A DNA stretch of 64,000 nt from UBA9926 sp038131595. Its GTDB lineage: Bacteria; Pseudomonadota; Gammaproteobacteria; Pseudomonadales; Azotimanducaceae. A program made the translations under genes and the position numbers. Numbering within the stretch: position 1 is the stretch's first letter; every line of letters starts with the position of its first letter. The DNA is taken from the NCBI GenBank assembly GCA_038131595.1, contig JAYPPR010000008.1:186001-250000 (forward strand), given 5' to 3'. The notes beneath the pieces were generated by a model. That model saw only the letters and a list, made by a program, of their open reading frames with translations. It was not told the DNA's origin and did not search any database. Shown here piece by piece: positions 35,444 to 45,007 of this stretch.

Positions 35444-35653
35444 TCGTCGTTTTCCCCTCTCAAACGTAGCCAGAATACCACGGGATAGACGCCGGCCCCC
35501 TTACCCCTAACACGCTGCGATATCCTCTTTTTCAGCTAGGGCAGATCTGCGATCATTCGAGGTTTCAGACCCAATTTTCAAGTACGCCACTGGTAGCCTT
35601 TGCTAGCACGTCATCGTGTTGAACACAGTGTAGAAAGATAGAAAGGACAGTCC

Positions 35654-37444
35654 ATGACCGAAACTACAGACATAGCGAGAAGACTCGAAGCCGTCAGAGC
35701 CAAAATGAAAGACGCTCAGATTGACGCGCTTTGGATTCCTCGAGCCGACGAATTTTTGGGTGAGTACGTCCCGATTCATAACGAGCGGTTAGCCTTTCTG
35801 ACAGGGTTTACTGGTTCTGCTGGCGTCTGTGTGGTCACGGCCGATCGAGCCATCATGTTTGTCGATGGTCGTTACACGCTGCAGGTTCAGACTCAATGTC
35901 CTTCCCCTCTTTTTGAGCATGAGCACCTGATTGAAACGCCACCGCAACGCTTGTTGAGTGAGCAGCTCGCAGAGGGTGACGTTGTCGGTGTAGATGCCAG
36001 ATGCCTCTCCCTTCAGAGCTTCGAGACCATTCAGGATTGTCTGGCCAGCCAAGGTATAGGGTTTCGGGCTACCGGCCAGAATCTCGTCGATGAGATCTGG
36101 CTGGACCGGCCTAAGGCACCGGTTGCCCCTATCTTGCTACTTGATCAGGCCATCACCGGAATGTCGTCGATGGACAAGCGATCAGCGGTCGCTGACGTGC
36201 TTAACCAGCAAGGTGCGGATGCTGCCTTGATCACGCAACTGGATTCGATTGCTTGGCTGCTCAATATTCGTGGGGATGACGTTCCTCATCTTCCCGTGCT
36301 GTTAGCACATGGTTTGATCACCAAAGAAGGTCATTTCACGCTGTTTACTGACGTTGCAAAAATGGTCGATGGCTTCTCTGACCACGTGGGCGACCATGTC
36401 AGCGTTGCGCCGATTGAAGCGTTCGACGACTACCTAGCCGGACTATCAAAAGGGGTGAGCCGATTACTGGTTGATCCGCAATCCTGTCACGCGCATTCAC
36501 CGCTCATCTGCATGGAGCATGGCATCGAGCTCGTTCGACAACCTGACCCGGCCGAGATGCCCAAGGCTTGCAAAAATGCCACTGAGATTGCGGGCATTCG
36601 AAAAGCGCACCATCGTGACGGTATCGCCCTGTGTCGTTTTCTGGCATGGCTCGATGAAGAGGTGAGCGCTGGCCGCCCTCACGATGAGGGGTCAGTCTCA
36701 GATCGATTGGAAGCCTTTCGCCGAGAATTGCCTGAATTGAAAGACTTGTCCTTCGGAACGATCTCAGCAGCGGGCCCCAATGCTGCAATGGCCCATTACT
36801 CACACACCAACGGAACCCCAGCATCACTGACGATGGACTCCGTGTACTTAGTGGACAGCGGCGGCCAGTACCTCGATGGCACGACCGATGTGACTCGCAC
36901 CATCGCTATCGGAAACCCAACCGCCGAGCACAAAGAGATGTTCACCCGGGTCTTAAAGGGGCATATCGCGCTTGCTCGCGCTCAATTTCCCCATGGAGTA
37001 GGCGGCAACCAATTGGATATTCTCGCCCGGCAATTCCTTTGGGAAATCGGCAAAGACTATGATCATGGCACCGGGCATGGGGTAGGCTGCTATTTATCGG
37101 TTCACGAGGGCCCGCAAAGGATTGGCAAAACGCCGGGTCCAACACCGGCTCTCCGACCAGGGATGGTTGTGTCTAACGAGCCGGGCTATTACGAGCCGAA
37201 CGCCTACGGCATACGCTGCGAAAATCTCGTGGTCGTCGTCGAGAATGATCATGGCATGCTGTCATTTGAGTCGTTAACGCTCGCGCCTTTCGACCGACGA
37301 TTGATCGAACGATCGCTGCTTACCGACTCTGAACGCCAATGGCTCGATGACTATCATGCGCTCGTCTTTCAATCACTCAGCGAGCACTTGAATGATTCCG
37401 ATCGCGCCTGGCTAACCTCAATGACCGCGCCGCTCGCCGCCTAA
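35654..37444 (+). CDS. Xaa-Pro aminopeptidase (aminopeptidase P, M24B family)
   Basis: Removes N-terminal residues before proline. 596 residues: two N-terminal creatinase-like domains (about 1-310), then the pita-bread catalytic domain. The five metal ligands are visible: Asp401, Asp412 (DGTTDVTRT), His475 (GTGHGVGCYLSVHEG), Glu509 (NEPGYYE) and Glu523 (RCENLVVV). The long three-domain form matches the eukaryote-like bacterial aminopeptidase P. Start ATG 35654 follows an AAAGGA site. The next gene starts 53 bases later on the same strand. Confidence 0.93.
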   Translation: MTETTDIARRLEAVRAKMKDAQIDALWIPRADEFLGEYVPIHNERLAFLTGFTGSAGVCVVTADRAIMFVDGRYTLQVQTQCPSPLFEHEHLIETPPQRLLSEQLAEGDVVGVDARCLSLQSFETIQDCLASQGIGFRATGQNLVDEIWLDRPKAPVAPILLLDQAITGMSSMDKRSAVADVLNQQGADAALITQLDSIAWLLNIRGDDVPHLPVLLAHGLITKEGHFTLFTDVAKMVDGFSDHVGDHVSVAPIEAFDDYLAGLSKGVSRLLVDPQSCHAHSPLICMEHGIELVRQPDPAEMPKACKNATEIAGIRKAHHRDGIALCRFLAWLDEEVSAGRPHDEGSVSDRLEAFRRELPELKDLSFGTISAAGPNAAMAHYSHTNGTPASLTMDSVYLVDSGGQYLDGTTDVTRTIAIGNPTAEHKEMFTRVLKGHIALARAQFPHGVGGNQLDILARQFLWEIGKDYDHGTGHGVGCYLSVHEGPQRIGKTPGPTPALRPGMVVSNEPGYYEPNAYGIRCENLVVVVENDHGMLSFESLTLAPFDRRLIERSLLTDSERQWLDDYHALVFQSLSEHLNDSDRAWLTSMTAPLAA

Positions 37445-37496
37445 TTGAGGAGACACTACCACTTGCCGTTTGCGCAGTGCGTCAAAGGAGAACTCG

Positions 37497-39176
37497 ATGC
37501 CAGGTATGACAAGAGATGAGGCGCTGGCGCAATTGACCGCAGAAGGGGCCGCTTACGAGATCACAAGCGGCCTTGTGAACGGGCGACCATCACGATATTT
37601 CAAGACAGCGCCTTTGACCCTAGGAGACTTATTCAAGGCGACTGCCAGCGATTTACCGTTTACCGTCTACCAAGAGGAGCGGGAGACCTTCGCCTCAATC
37701 TATGCAAAGAGTGCGGCGCTTGCCCATGCGCTCAAGCACGAATGCAAGGTTGCCAAAGGGGATCGCGTTGCGATTGCTATGCGCAATTACCCTGACTGGG
37801 TCGTTGCCTACATGGCAATCACCTCCATGGGTGCCGTCGCAGTTGCGTTGAACGCCCTTTGGCAGACTGATGAGTTGGCCTACGGGATTTCGCATGTCGA
37901 CGCCAGGTGGTTAATCGCCGACGATGAGCGCATATCACGGGTCGGCGAGATCGAATCACCGGGTTGCCAACTAATTAGCGTTCGCTCAGGCCCTCTGCCC
38001 GGCGTGGCTTTCCAAATCGAATCATTGATCGAGTCAAATCTTGGGCAGCCGATGCCCAAAGCTGATATCGATCCAGATGATGCTGCCACCATCTTCTTTA
38101 CCTCCGGGTCAACGGGTTTCCCCAAAGGAGCCGTGTCGAGCCATAGAAATATTGTCAGCGCCCTTTTTTCCTGGGAACTTGATCTCGCAGCACGGCAGAT
38201 GGAAACAGGCATCACCCCTCAAGCGAGCGCTCATCAACCCGCAACACTGCTAGCAGTACCGCTGTTTCACACGACGGGCGCCAATGCCGTCATGCTCCAA
38301 TCGTTCCGAGCGCAGAGAAAAATGGTGTCTATGTATCGATGGGATCCCGCCATCGCCGCAACACTGATCGAACAAGAGCACATCACTTCCTTTATCGCGC
38401 CAGCTGCGATGACAGGCGACCTTGTTCAACACGCACAAGCCGCCTCCGTTGACCTCAGCGCTTTGCTATCGGTCGGCGGTGGTGGCGCTCCCAGAGCGCC
38501 GGCTCAAGTGCGGTCAATCAATGACACCTTCCCATCAGCGCAGCCGAGTACCGGATGGGGAATGACGGAGACCAATGCCATCGGCACGGGTATTGGCGGC
38601 GATGACTATTTGGCGCGCCCCGCAAGCTCGGGCAGAGCCTCCGCGGTGCTCGATCTGATCATCGTGGATGAAGAGGGTTCACCGCTACCGCCTCTCTCAC
38701 CGGGGGAGCTTTGGGTGCGAGGTGCGAGTGTGATCAAAGGCTATTGGAACCGCGACGACGCGAATGCGGAATCGTTTTCAGACGACTGGTTAAAAACCGG
38801 CGACATCGCTTATCTCGATGAAGAGGGATACTTATTCATTGTAGATCGACTAAAGGATCTTGTTATTCGCGGCGGGGAGAATATTGGCTGCGCTGAAGTA
38901 GAGGCCGCGCTCCTTAGCCACCCAGGCGTGATCGAAGCATCCGTCTATGCGATCCCCGACGAACGGCTCGGCGAGGAGGTCGGTGCAACCCTGTACGCAC
39001 CGGAGCCCCTTGATGAATCGGACCTCCGTTCGTATCTCGCCTCGCAATTAGCGCGATTCAAAATTCCGCGATATCTCACGATCTCTGATGCTCCCCTTCC
39101 ACGAATCGCTTCGGGTAAAATTGACAAGCGCTTAATCAGAGCCAGCGCGACGGAAGATGCGCAATCCTCAATATAA
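37497..39176 (+). CDS. AMP-binding acyl-CoA synthetase
   Basis: ANL-family enzyme that joins a carboxylic acid to CoA with ATP. I choose ATG 37497 because an AAAGGAG site lies just before it; this gives 559 residues. Motifs in order: P-loop TIFFTSGSTGFPKGA (about 200-215), GWGMTETNAIGTG, the YLDEEGYLFIVDRLKDLVIRGGENIG region with the adenylate Asp, and the C-terminal lysine in RIASGKIDKRL. The mix resembles medium- to long-chain fatty-acid or aromatic-acid ligases; the chain length cannot be told. It sits between the peptidase and asnS genes. Confidence 0.92.
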   Translation: MPGMTRDEALAQLTAEGAAYEITSGLVNGRPSRYFKTAPLTLGDLFKATASDLPFTVYQEERETFASIYAKSAALAHALKHECKVAKGDRVAIAMRNYPDWVVAYMAITSMGAVAVALNALWQTDELAYGISHVDARWLIADDERISRVGEIESPGCQLISVRSGPLPGVAFQIESLIESNLGQPMPKADIDPDDAATIFFTSGSTGFPKGAVSSHRNIVSALFSWELDLAARQMETGITPQASAHQPATLLAVPLFHTTGANAVMLQSFRAQRKMVSMYRWDPAIAATLIEQEHITSFIAPAAMTGDLVQHAQAASVDLSALLSVGGGGAPRAPAQVRSINDTFPSAQPSTGWGMTETNAIGTGIGGDDYLARPASSGRASAVLDLIIVDEEGSPLPPLSPGELWVRGASVIKGYWNRDDANAESFSDDWLKTGDIAYLDEEGYLFIVDRLKDLVIRGGENIGCAEVEAALLSHPGVIEASVYAIPDERLGEEVGATLYAPEPLDESDLRSYLASQLARFKIPRYLTISDAPLPRIASGKIDKRLIRASATEDAQSSI

Positions 39177-39230
39177 GGATCGACATCGAACCATTTCTTA
39201 GATCGCTTCGCCTTCATTAAGGATCGAACC

Positions 39231-40610
39231 ATGACTGCTATCGCGGCATTACTTAAGGCTACCCAAGATGAAATTAATACCAACTGCGTCGTTTCAGGCT
39301 GGGTAAGAACCAAACGAGATTCAAAAGCGGGATTCTCATTTCTGGCCATTAACGACGGCTCGTCCTTTGATTCCATCCAAGTGGTCGCTGACCAATCCTT
39401 ACCAAACTATCAATCTGAGGTCCTCGGCCTATCGACGGGTTGCGCGGTCACGGTCAGTGGTCGCCTTGTCGCTTCAGAGGGCAAGGGGCAATCGGTGGAA
39501 ATCCAGGCGAGCGACATCGAGGTTCTGGGAACCATCGAGGATCCCGAAACTTACCCTATTGCGAAGAAACGACACACTTTCGAATACTTACGCACCGTCG
39601 CCCACTTGCGTCCTCGAACCAACACCTTCGGCGCCGTCACCCGAGTGAGAACCGCGCTCGCGCAAACCATTCACAACTATTTCTTCTCCCATGATTTCCA
39701 GTGGATTAACACACCGCTCATCACTGGCAGCGATTGTGAGGGAGCGGGAGAGCTATTCAGAGTCAGCACCCTTGACCTCATTAATCAGGATGCTGTGAAA
39801 AGCTACGATAATGACTTTTTTGGCCAGGAAACCTTCTTAACCGTCTCTGGTCAGCTGAATGTAGAGGCTTATTGTTTGGCAATGTCGAAGGTCTACACCT
39901 TTGGTCCCACCTTTAGAGCCGAGAACTCCAACACCTCAAGACATCTCGCTGAATTTTGGATGGTGGAACCCGAAATCGCATTTGCCAACCTTGACGACAA
40001 TGCTGATCTAGCCGAAGACCTGCTGAGGCACGTGACGCAACACGTACTCGATCACTGTGAGCAGGATCTCGCTTTCTTCAACGATCGGATCGACTCCGAG
40101 GTGATCAGTCGGCTTGAACAGGTAGCAAACAGCCCTTTCGAGCGCATGGAATATAGCGAAGCAATCAACATACTCGAGCAGTCAGGCCAAACCTTTGATT
40201 TCCCGGTGAGTTGGGGTCGCGACCTTCAGAGTGAACATGAACGGTATCTGGCTGAGCAGCACGTCGGCCGCCCCGTGATTCTGATGAACTATCCTAAAGA
40301 CATCAAAGCCTTTTACATGCGCATGAATGATGATGAAAAAACCGTTGCGGCGATGGATGTTCTCGCACCAGGGATAGGAGAGATCATCGGCGGAAGCCAA
40401 CGTGAGGAGCGCCTTGACCTACTCGAGGCCAGGATGGACGACGCGATGCAACAGCATCTATGGTGGTATCTAGATTTGAGGCGCTACGGCAGTGTTCCAC
40501 ACGCAGGCTTTGGTCTTGGTTTCGAGCGGTTACTCGCCTACGTCACCGGCATGGATAATATTCGCGATGTTATTCCATTTCCCCGAACACCCGGTCATGC
40601 TGACTTTTAA
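39231..40610 (+). CDS. asnS: Asparaginyl-tRNA synthetase
   Basis: Class IIb enzyme charging tRNA-Asn. 459 residues, with the N-terminal OB-fold anticodon domain (about 17-110, VVSGWVRTKRDSKAGFSFLAINDGS). The catalytic core has motif 2 FGPTFRAENSNTSRHLAEFWMVEPE and motif 3 GFGLGFERLLAYVTGMDNIRDVIPFPR. The Asn-type reading at the amino-acid pocket (SNTSRHLAEFW) separates it from AspRS. Its stop directly abuts the stop of the convergent hydrolase gene. Confidence 0.96.
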   Translation: MTAIAALLKATQDEINTNCVVSGWVRTKRDSKAGFSFLAINDGSSFDSIQVVADQSLPNYQSEVLGLSTGCAVTVSGRLVASEGKGQSVEIQASDIEVLGTIEDPETYPIAKKRHTFEYLRTVAHLRPRTNTFGAVTRVRTALAQTIHNYFFSHDFQWINTPLITGSDCEGAGELFRVSTLDLINQDAVKSYDNDFFGQETFLTVSGQLNVEAYCLAMSKVYTFGPTFRAENSNTSRHLAEFWMVEPEIAFANLDDNADLAEDLLRHVTQHVLDHCEQDLAFFNDRIDSEVISRLEQVANSPFERMEYSEAINILEQSGQTFDFPVSWGRDLQSEHERYLAEQHVGRPVILMNYPKDIKAFYMRMNDDEKTVAAMDVLAPGIGEIIGGSQREERLDLLEARMDDAMQQHLWWYLDLRRYGSVPHAGFGLGFERLLAYVTGMDNIRDVIPFPRTPGHADF

Positions 40611-41294
40611 TTAGCCACCCATCATCATTTTCCAACTATCTAAATTGTTGATGCGCATGTAGGCGTTGGTCTTCTTGGTTTCTGCCATCGTCGCGTGACC
40701 ACGGGCGCTGTAATTGTGTCCAGGCAGCAAGATCGTTTCATCAGGAAGCTCGGCTAACTTTTGCAAACTCCTGAACATGTCTTCAGAGTTAGATCCCGGC
40801 AAGTCGACTCGCCCACAACCATCTATAAACAGGGTGTCTCCTGAGATCAGCGTGTGTTTGACACGAAAACATTGTGACCCAGGGGTGTGACCCGGCGTGT
40901 GCAAGAACTCAACCTCGATGTCACCCACCGCCAATTTGTCACCTGATGAGACCGACTTGAGGTCTGTCGCCGATACGCCAGTCACCTTCTGCACTCCCGC
41001 TACTTCATGCTCATTGGCATAGATAGGTACCGATTGGCGCTCGAGCAGTGCGGCAACTCCTTCGACAACATTGTGGCCAAAACTCCCGCCACAATGATCT
41101 GGGTGGTAATGCGTCACCAATGCACCCGTCAATTGATACTCGCGCTCGTCAATAAAATTGAACAATCCATCGATATCCCAAGCCGGATCTACCACAACGA
41201 CCTCTCTCGTTGCTTTATCGCCAATTAAATAGGCGAAGTTTTGCATCGGTCCAATCTGGATTTGCTCAACAATCAATTGGTCTAAATCAGCCAC
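40611..41294 (-). CDS. Metallo-beta-lactamase-fold hydrolase (glyoxalase II-like)
   Basis: 227 residues. The metal-binding motif is THYHPDHCGGS (about 60-70), followed by the later histidines in LHTPGHTPGSQ and LLPGHNYS, and Asp in SGDTLFIDGCGRVDLPGS. That last element, with the GCGRVD sequence, resembles persulfide dioxygenase/glyoxalase II relatives. Start GTG 41294, with a GGGAGA site. The two stops of asnS and this gene touch with no spacer. The reaction is unproven. Confidence 0.85.
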   Translation of the reverse strand: MADLDQLIVEQIQIGPMQNFAYLIGDKATREVVVVDPAWDIDGLFNFIDEREYQLTGALVTHYHPDHCGGSFGHNVVEGVAALLERQSVPIYANEHEVAGVQKVTGVSATDLKSVSSGDKLAVGDIEVEFLHTPGHTPGSQCFRVKHTLISGDTLFIDGCGRVDLPGSNSEDMFRSLQKLAELPDETILLPGHNYSARGHATMAETKKTNAYMRINNLDSWKMMMGG

Positions 41295-41322
41295 GGTTTT
41301 CTCCCGATTCGAATAGGTCTCT

Positions 41323-41682
41323 TTACGAATTAAGTGCTGCCGTTACGGCAATCTCCACTTTGAGCGATGGCAGCGCGAGCTTTGATTCGACACAGGCTCG
41401 AGTGGGTGCAGCACCCGGGGCAACCCATGCGTCCCAGACCTCATTCATGGCTGCGAAGTCTTCCATTGAAGTAAGCCAAATCTGCGCTGTTAATAGTTTT
41501 GTTTTGTCAGTGCCTGCAGCCTCAAGCAATCCATCAATCGCCTCCAAGACGGCTCGAGTTTGACCTTGAACATCCTCATCTACTGCGTGAATAGCCACCT
41601 GTCCTGCCGTATGCACCAAGCCACCAAAACACACCGCCTGGCTCATACGAGGCCCTGAATCTATTCTTGTAATATCGTTCAT
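41323..41682 (-). CDS. RidA/YjgF-family protein
   Basis: 119 residues of the RidA/YER057c/UK114 family, trimeric enamine/imine deaminases and relatives. The N-terminal RIDSGPRMSQAVCFGGLVHTAGQVA segment and the ICP-like region MEDFAAMNEVWDAWVAPGAAPTRACVES are typical. The family arginine in the R-x-C-V-E segment is present (PTRACVESKLALP). It lies 28 bases upstream of the hydrolase on the same strand, so the two may be one transcript. Confidence 0.88.
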   Translation of the reverse strand: MNDITRIDSGPRMSQAVCFGGLVHTAGQVAIHAVDEDVQGQTRAVLEAIDGLLEAAGTDKTKLLTAQIWLTSMEDFAAMNEVWDAWVAPGAAPTRACVESKLALPSLKVEIAVTAALNS

Positions 41683-41739
41683 TTATCCAATCTCCAGCCA
41701 ATGAAATGCGCGCTCTCGTCGTCAGATGCTAGCACACCC

Positions 41740-42318
41740 CTACTGCGTCAGTATTTTACAAGGCCCAAAGGTTCGACGATGCTCATCAATGAGTCCATAA
41801 CGCGATAGCGCTTCAAGGTGTTGTGGCGTCGGATAACCCTTATGTTGCGCAAACCCATACTCTGGATGAGCTTGGTCTAAAAGGGCCATCTGATGGTCGC
41901 GGTGGACTTTAGCGAGAATCGACGCCGCCTTCACCGCATCAACCCGAGCATCTCCTTTCACGATGGCAATTCCTTGATGCGCTAATGATGCGGGAACATG
42001 GCGACCATCGATCAGCACTCTCCATGGGTTCATCGACAGCGCGCTTACAGCGCGCGACATCGCAAGCAATGTCGCCTGATGAATATTGAGCGCATCAATC
42101 TCCTCTGCAGAGGCCTCTGCTACCCCAAAAGAAAGCGCAGACCGTTCAATTTCCGACGCCAGTTCCTCGCGGCGCTTCTCAGTCAAACGTTTAGAGTCCT
42201 TTAGTCCGCGGATATCATGGTTAACCGGCAGGATCACCGATGCTGCGACTACGGCGCCAACCAGTGGGCCACGTCCGACCTCATCCACACCGGCCCACAG
42301 CATCTGTCGACCAATCAT
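41740..42318 (-). CDS. rnhB: Ribonuclease HII
   Basis: Cuts RNA in RNA-DNA hybrids and removes single ribonucleotides. 192 residues. The catalytic acids are in WAGVDEVGRGPLVGAVV (Asp11, Glu12), the middle DGRH (about Asp100) and ASILAKVHRDHQM (near 134-146). The tail GYPTPQHLEALSRYG is typical. Its ATG overlaps the lpxB stop (ATGA), which is the conserved lpxB-rnhB order. Confidence 0.96.
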   Translation of the reverse strand: MIGRQMLWAGVDEVGRGPLVGAVVAASVILPVNHDIRGLKDSKRLTEKRREELASEIERSALSFGVAEASAEEIDALNIHQATLLAMSRAVSALSMNPWRVLIDGRHVPASLAHQGIAIVKGDARVDAVKAASILAKVHRDHQMALLDQAHPEYGFAQHKGYPTPQHLEALSRYGLIDEHRRTFGPCKILTQ

Positions 42319-43430
42319 TCAATTAACGCGCTTATCGCAGGGACAGCCCCCTCTTCAAGCGGCTTTGAAAGGTCGGCGCGAATCGCATCAAAAACCTTGA
42401 GCCGTCTCTCATGCGCATCGTGATCAAGCGCTCGCAGGATGCCCTCCGATATGGCTTGGGGCCGCGCTTCATCCTGAATGAACTCTTCGATAAGTTCCTC
42501 ACCGCTCAATATATTAGGCAACGAAAAACGCTCCAGTCGAACGAGGGTTTTCACAAGTCGGTAGGTCAATGCGCCTAGTTGATAGACAACGACCATCGGC
42601 TTACCGAGCAACATTGCCTCTAGCGCAGCGGTCCCTGCATTCACGAGCACACAATCTGCATCGCGCATTACATCCTCAGCATCACCTACGGTCAGCGTTA
42701 CCCGGCGAGTACCAAATGTTGAGGGAAGCAGGCGCTCGATATCCGAACGGAGAGATTCACGAGGTGCAGGGATGAGAACGCGAACGTCGTAGCCTTTATG
42801 CTCAAGGTCAGACACCGTTCCTGCAAAAAGCGGCATCATCGAGGCAATTTCCGAGCGCCGGCTGCCGGGCAAACAAGCAAGGGTCAACGTTGGTTTGGTA
42901 GGAAGCCAATCGACTCGTTCTGACGGGCCGTGTAGCCGCCTCGCTTGAGGGTGCCCAACAAACTCGCACGGGATGCCGTGATCTCGGTAAATATCAATCT
43001 CAAAGGGATATAAACAGAGCATCAAGTCGACATTACGCTTAATCCGACGAATTCGACCCTGTCTCCACGCCCAGACGCTGGGTGATACGTAATGAACCGT
43101 TTTAATCCCTTGACGCTTCAAAGTGCCAGCAAGCAGCAAGTTGAACACGTTGAAATCAATGCCAATAAAACAGGCCGGCCTCACGGAAATCGTGCGCCGC
43201 TTCAATTCAAAGAACCGGCTCAGAAGGGAGGGTAACTTTAGCAGGGGCTCGACGAACCCATTCACAGAGAACGCATCAAGTCCAAACCAAGCATCAAGAC
43301 CGGCTGCTTCCATCTCGGCGCCGCCCACGCCGACAAACTCTGCTTCAGGAAACCGCGCTTTGAGCGCTGAGATCAATGCAGCACCAAGGCGGTCACCGGA
43401 GGCTTCGCCAGCAACCAGAACAAATCTCAC
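42315..43430 (-). CDS. lpxB: Lipid-A-disaccharide synthase
   Basis: GT19 glycosyltransferase that joins UDP-diacylglucosamine and lipid X to form the lipid A disaccharide. 371 residues, normal length. N-terminus VAGEASGDRLGAALISALKARFPEAEFVGVGG, then IDFNVFNLLLAGTLKRQGIKTVHYVSPSVWAWRQGRIRRIKR, PFEIDIYRDHGIPCEFVGHP, and LACLPGSRRSEI. It follows fabZ by only 27 bases; the lpxA gene usually found between them is absent. Cytoplasmic, membrane-associated. Confidence 0.96.
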   Translation of the reverse strand: MRFVLVAGEASGDRLGAALISALKARFPEAEFVGVGGAEMEAAGLDAWFGLDAFSVNGFVEPLLKLPSLLSRFFELKRRTISVRPACFIGIDFNVFNLLLAGTLKRQGIKTVHYVSPSVWAWRQGRIRRIKRNVDLMLCLYPFEIDIYRDHGIPCEFVGHPQARRLHGPSERVDWLPTKPTLTLACLPGSRRSEIASMMPLFAGTVSDLEHKGYDVRVLIPAPRESLRSDIERLLPSTFGTRRVTLTVGDAEDVMRDADCVLVNAGTAALEAMLLGKPMVVVYQLGALTYRLVKTLVRLERFSLPNILSGEELIEEFIQDEARPQAISEGILRALDHDAHERRLKVFDAIRADLSKPLEEGAVPAISALIE

Positions 43431-43457
43431 AGGTTTAATCCTGGGCGGCGCTATCCA

Positions 43458-43898
43458 TCACGCCGCTTTTTGTTCAGCGCACGTTAATTGCGTCGAGCAG
43501 GCTAGTTCATCACCGACGTACGCTCGGCCCTCGGCCTTCATCCAGTGGCTTCGCAAATTAATGATATTTACTTCTAATCGCACCTGATCGCCAGGAACAA
43601 CGCTTCGTTTGAATTTAGTCTTATCGGTGCCCGCAAGATAATAGATGTACCCATCATCAATGGATCGGTTTCGCGTGTGAAAGGCGAGTATCCCAGCGGT
43701 CTGAGCAAGGGCTTCAACCAAAAGCACGCCAGGAAACACTGGCGTCTCCGGAAAATGCCCGGTGAAGATCGGTTCATTCACCGTTACATTTTTGAGCGCA
43801 ATGATCGATTCGTTGGAGGGCATTTCAAGCACACGGTCCACCAGCAAAAAGGGATAACGATGGGGTAGCAGTTTCCATATATCCTGAACATCCAGCAT
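43458..43898 (-). CDS. fabZ: 3-hydroxyacyl-[acyl-carrier-protein] dehydratase FabZ
   Basis: Hot-dog-fold dehydratase of fatty-acid elongation; it competes with LpxA/LpxD for 3-hydroxyacyl-ACP. 146 residues. Motifs: LLPHRYPFLLVDRVLE (catalytic His near 12), FTGHFPETPVFPGVLLVEALAQTAG (Glu near 62) and DKTKFKRSVVPGDQV. It has normal ends, so there is no fusion to LpxA. The lpxD gene lies 78 bases upstream. Confidence 0.96.
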   Translation of the reverse strand: MLDVQDIWKLLPHRYPFLLVDRVLEMPSNESIIALKNVTVNEPIFTGHFPETPVFPGVLLVEALAQTAGILAFHTRNRSIDDGYIYYLAGTDKTKFKRSVVPGDQVRLEVNIINLRSHWMKAEGRAYVGDELACSTQLTCAEQKAA

Positions 43899-43976
43899 AT
43901 TTCTATCCTCCTAATTCTTCCCTTCTGCTTCTTGCTATCTATGAATGCCTCGGGCCGCTTCGTCTGCCCTCACCGC

Positions 43977-44996
43977 TCAGCTCACCGAAGCCTTACTTCG
44001 GACCTGCCGATATACTTGCTCCAACCGCTTGAAAACAGCCGCATTTTTCTTCCAAAGCCCACTTTCCATGAGCCCGGTACCCGAGCTGTATCGACCAGGT
44101 TGATCAATAGACTTAGAGACAAGCGTCATCGCTGTAATCTGTACCTGATCGACAATGCTAATGTTGTCGATAATTCCAACTGCGCCGCCGATCATGCAAT
44201 AGTTGCCGATCGTGGTGCTACCGGCGATGGCCGTACAACCTGAAATCACTGTGTGTGCGCCTACTCGAGTGCCGTGACCAATTTGCACCTGATTATCGAT
44301 CTTCACTCCGTCTCCTATGACGGTATTCTTGAGCGCACCTCGATCAATGGTTGTCCCTGCGCCAATTTCAACCTTGTCACCAATCTCAACGGCGTATATC
44401 TGCGGTATCTTAACCAGCGCCGCTTGATCAGGATCAAACTCAAATCCAAATCCATCTGCACCTATCACGGCATTCGCATGGATAATGCAGTCAGCCCCCA
44501 CATGAGTCTCGCGGTATAACGTCGTATTCGCATGCAAGGTCGTCCCTCGGCCAATCTGACAACGAGGACCAATATTCGCCCCTGCGCCGATGGTGACTCC
44601 GGTGCCAAGTACTACGTTTTCTGCAACGACGGCGTTCGGTCCGATAGCGACGTCACCGGGTAAATCCACGCTCGGATCAACCACTGCACTGGGGTGAACG
44701 CCTGGTCCCTGTTCATCTCCGTCAAATAATGTTGCGATCCTCGCCCAGGCAAGGCGAGGCCGAGATGCAATCAGTACAGGATGGGGCAAATCTTCCGCAT
44801 CTTTCTCACTCAAACAGACGGCACTGGCGGCGCAGTCATCGAGTTGAGCTCGATACCTCGAATTAAACAAAAACACCAAGTCCCCAGGGCCTGCATCTTC
44901 TATCGAAGCGAGCCCGGTGATCTTGGTGTTTGGATCCCCTCGGAGCGCCAGTTCAAATCGTTCGCTGAGCGACCCGAGAGTAATAGTCACAGGCAA
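43977..44996 (-). CDS. lpxD: UDP-3-O-(3-hydroxyacyl)glucosamine N-acyltransferase
   Basis: Third step of lipid A synthesis; a trimer with a left-handed beta-helix. 339 residues: N-terminal uridine-binding domain (about 1-95), then hexapeptide repeats from LPGDVAIGPNAVVAENVVLG to about 300, and a C-terminal helix. The catalytic His is in IIHANAVIGADGFGFEF, and a second conserved His is in IGHGTRVGAHTVISG. It is 11 bases after skp, in the usual skp-lpxD-fabZ order. Confidence 0.96.
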   Translation of the reverse strand: MPVTITLGSLSERFELALRGDPNTKITGLASIEDAGPGDLVFLFNSRYRAQLDDCAASAVCLSEKDAEDLPHPVLIASRPRLAWARIATLFDGDEQGPGVHPSAVVDPSVDLPGDVAIGPNAVVAENVVLGTGVTIGAGANIGPRCQIGRGTTLHANTTLYRETHVGADCIIHANAVIGADGFGFEFDPDQAALVKIPQIYAVEIGDKVEIGAGTTIDRGALKNTVIGDGVKIDNQVQIGHGTRVGAHTVISGCTAIAGSTTIGNYCMIGGAVGIIDNISIVDQVQITAMTLVSKSIDQPGRYSSGTGLMESGLWKKNAAVFKRLEQVYRQVRSKASVS

Positions 44997-45007
44997 TCAG
45001 GTCGTGC

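Noticed and set aside
43458..43898. FabZ-LpxA fusion explaining the missing lpxA
   Set aside because: The FabZ protein is 146 residues with normal ends and no hexapeptide repeats.
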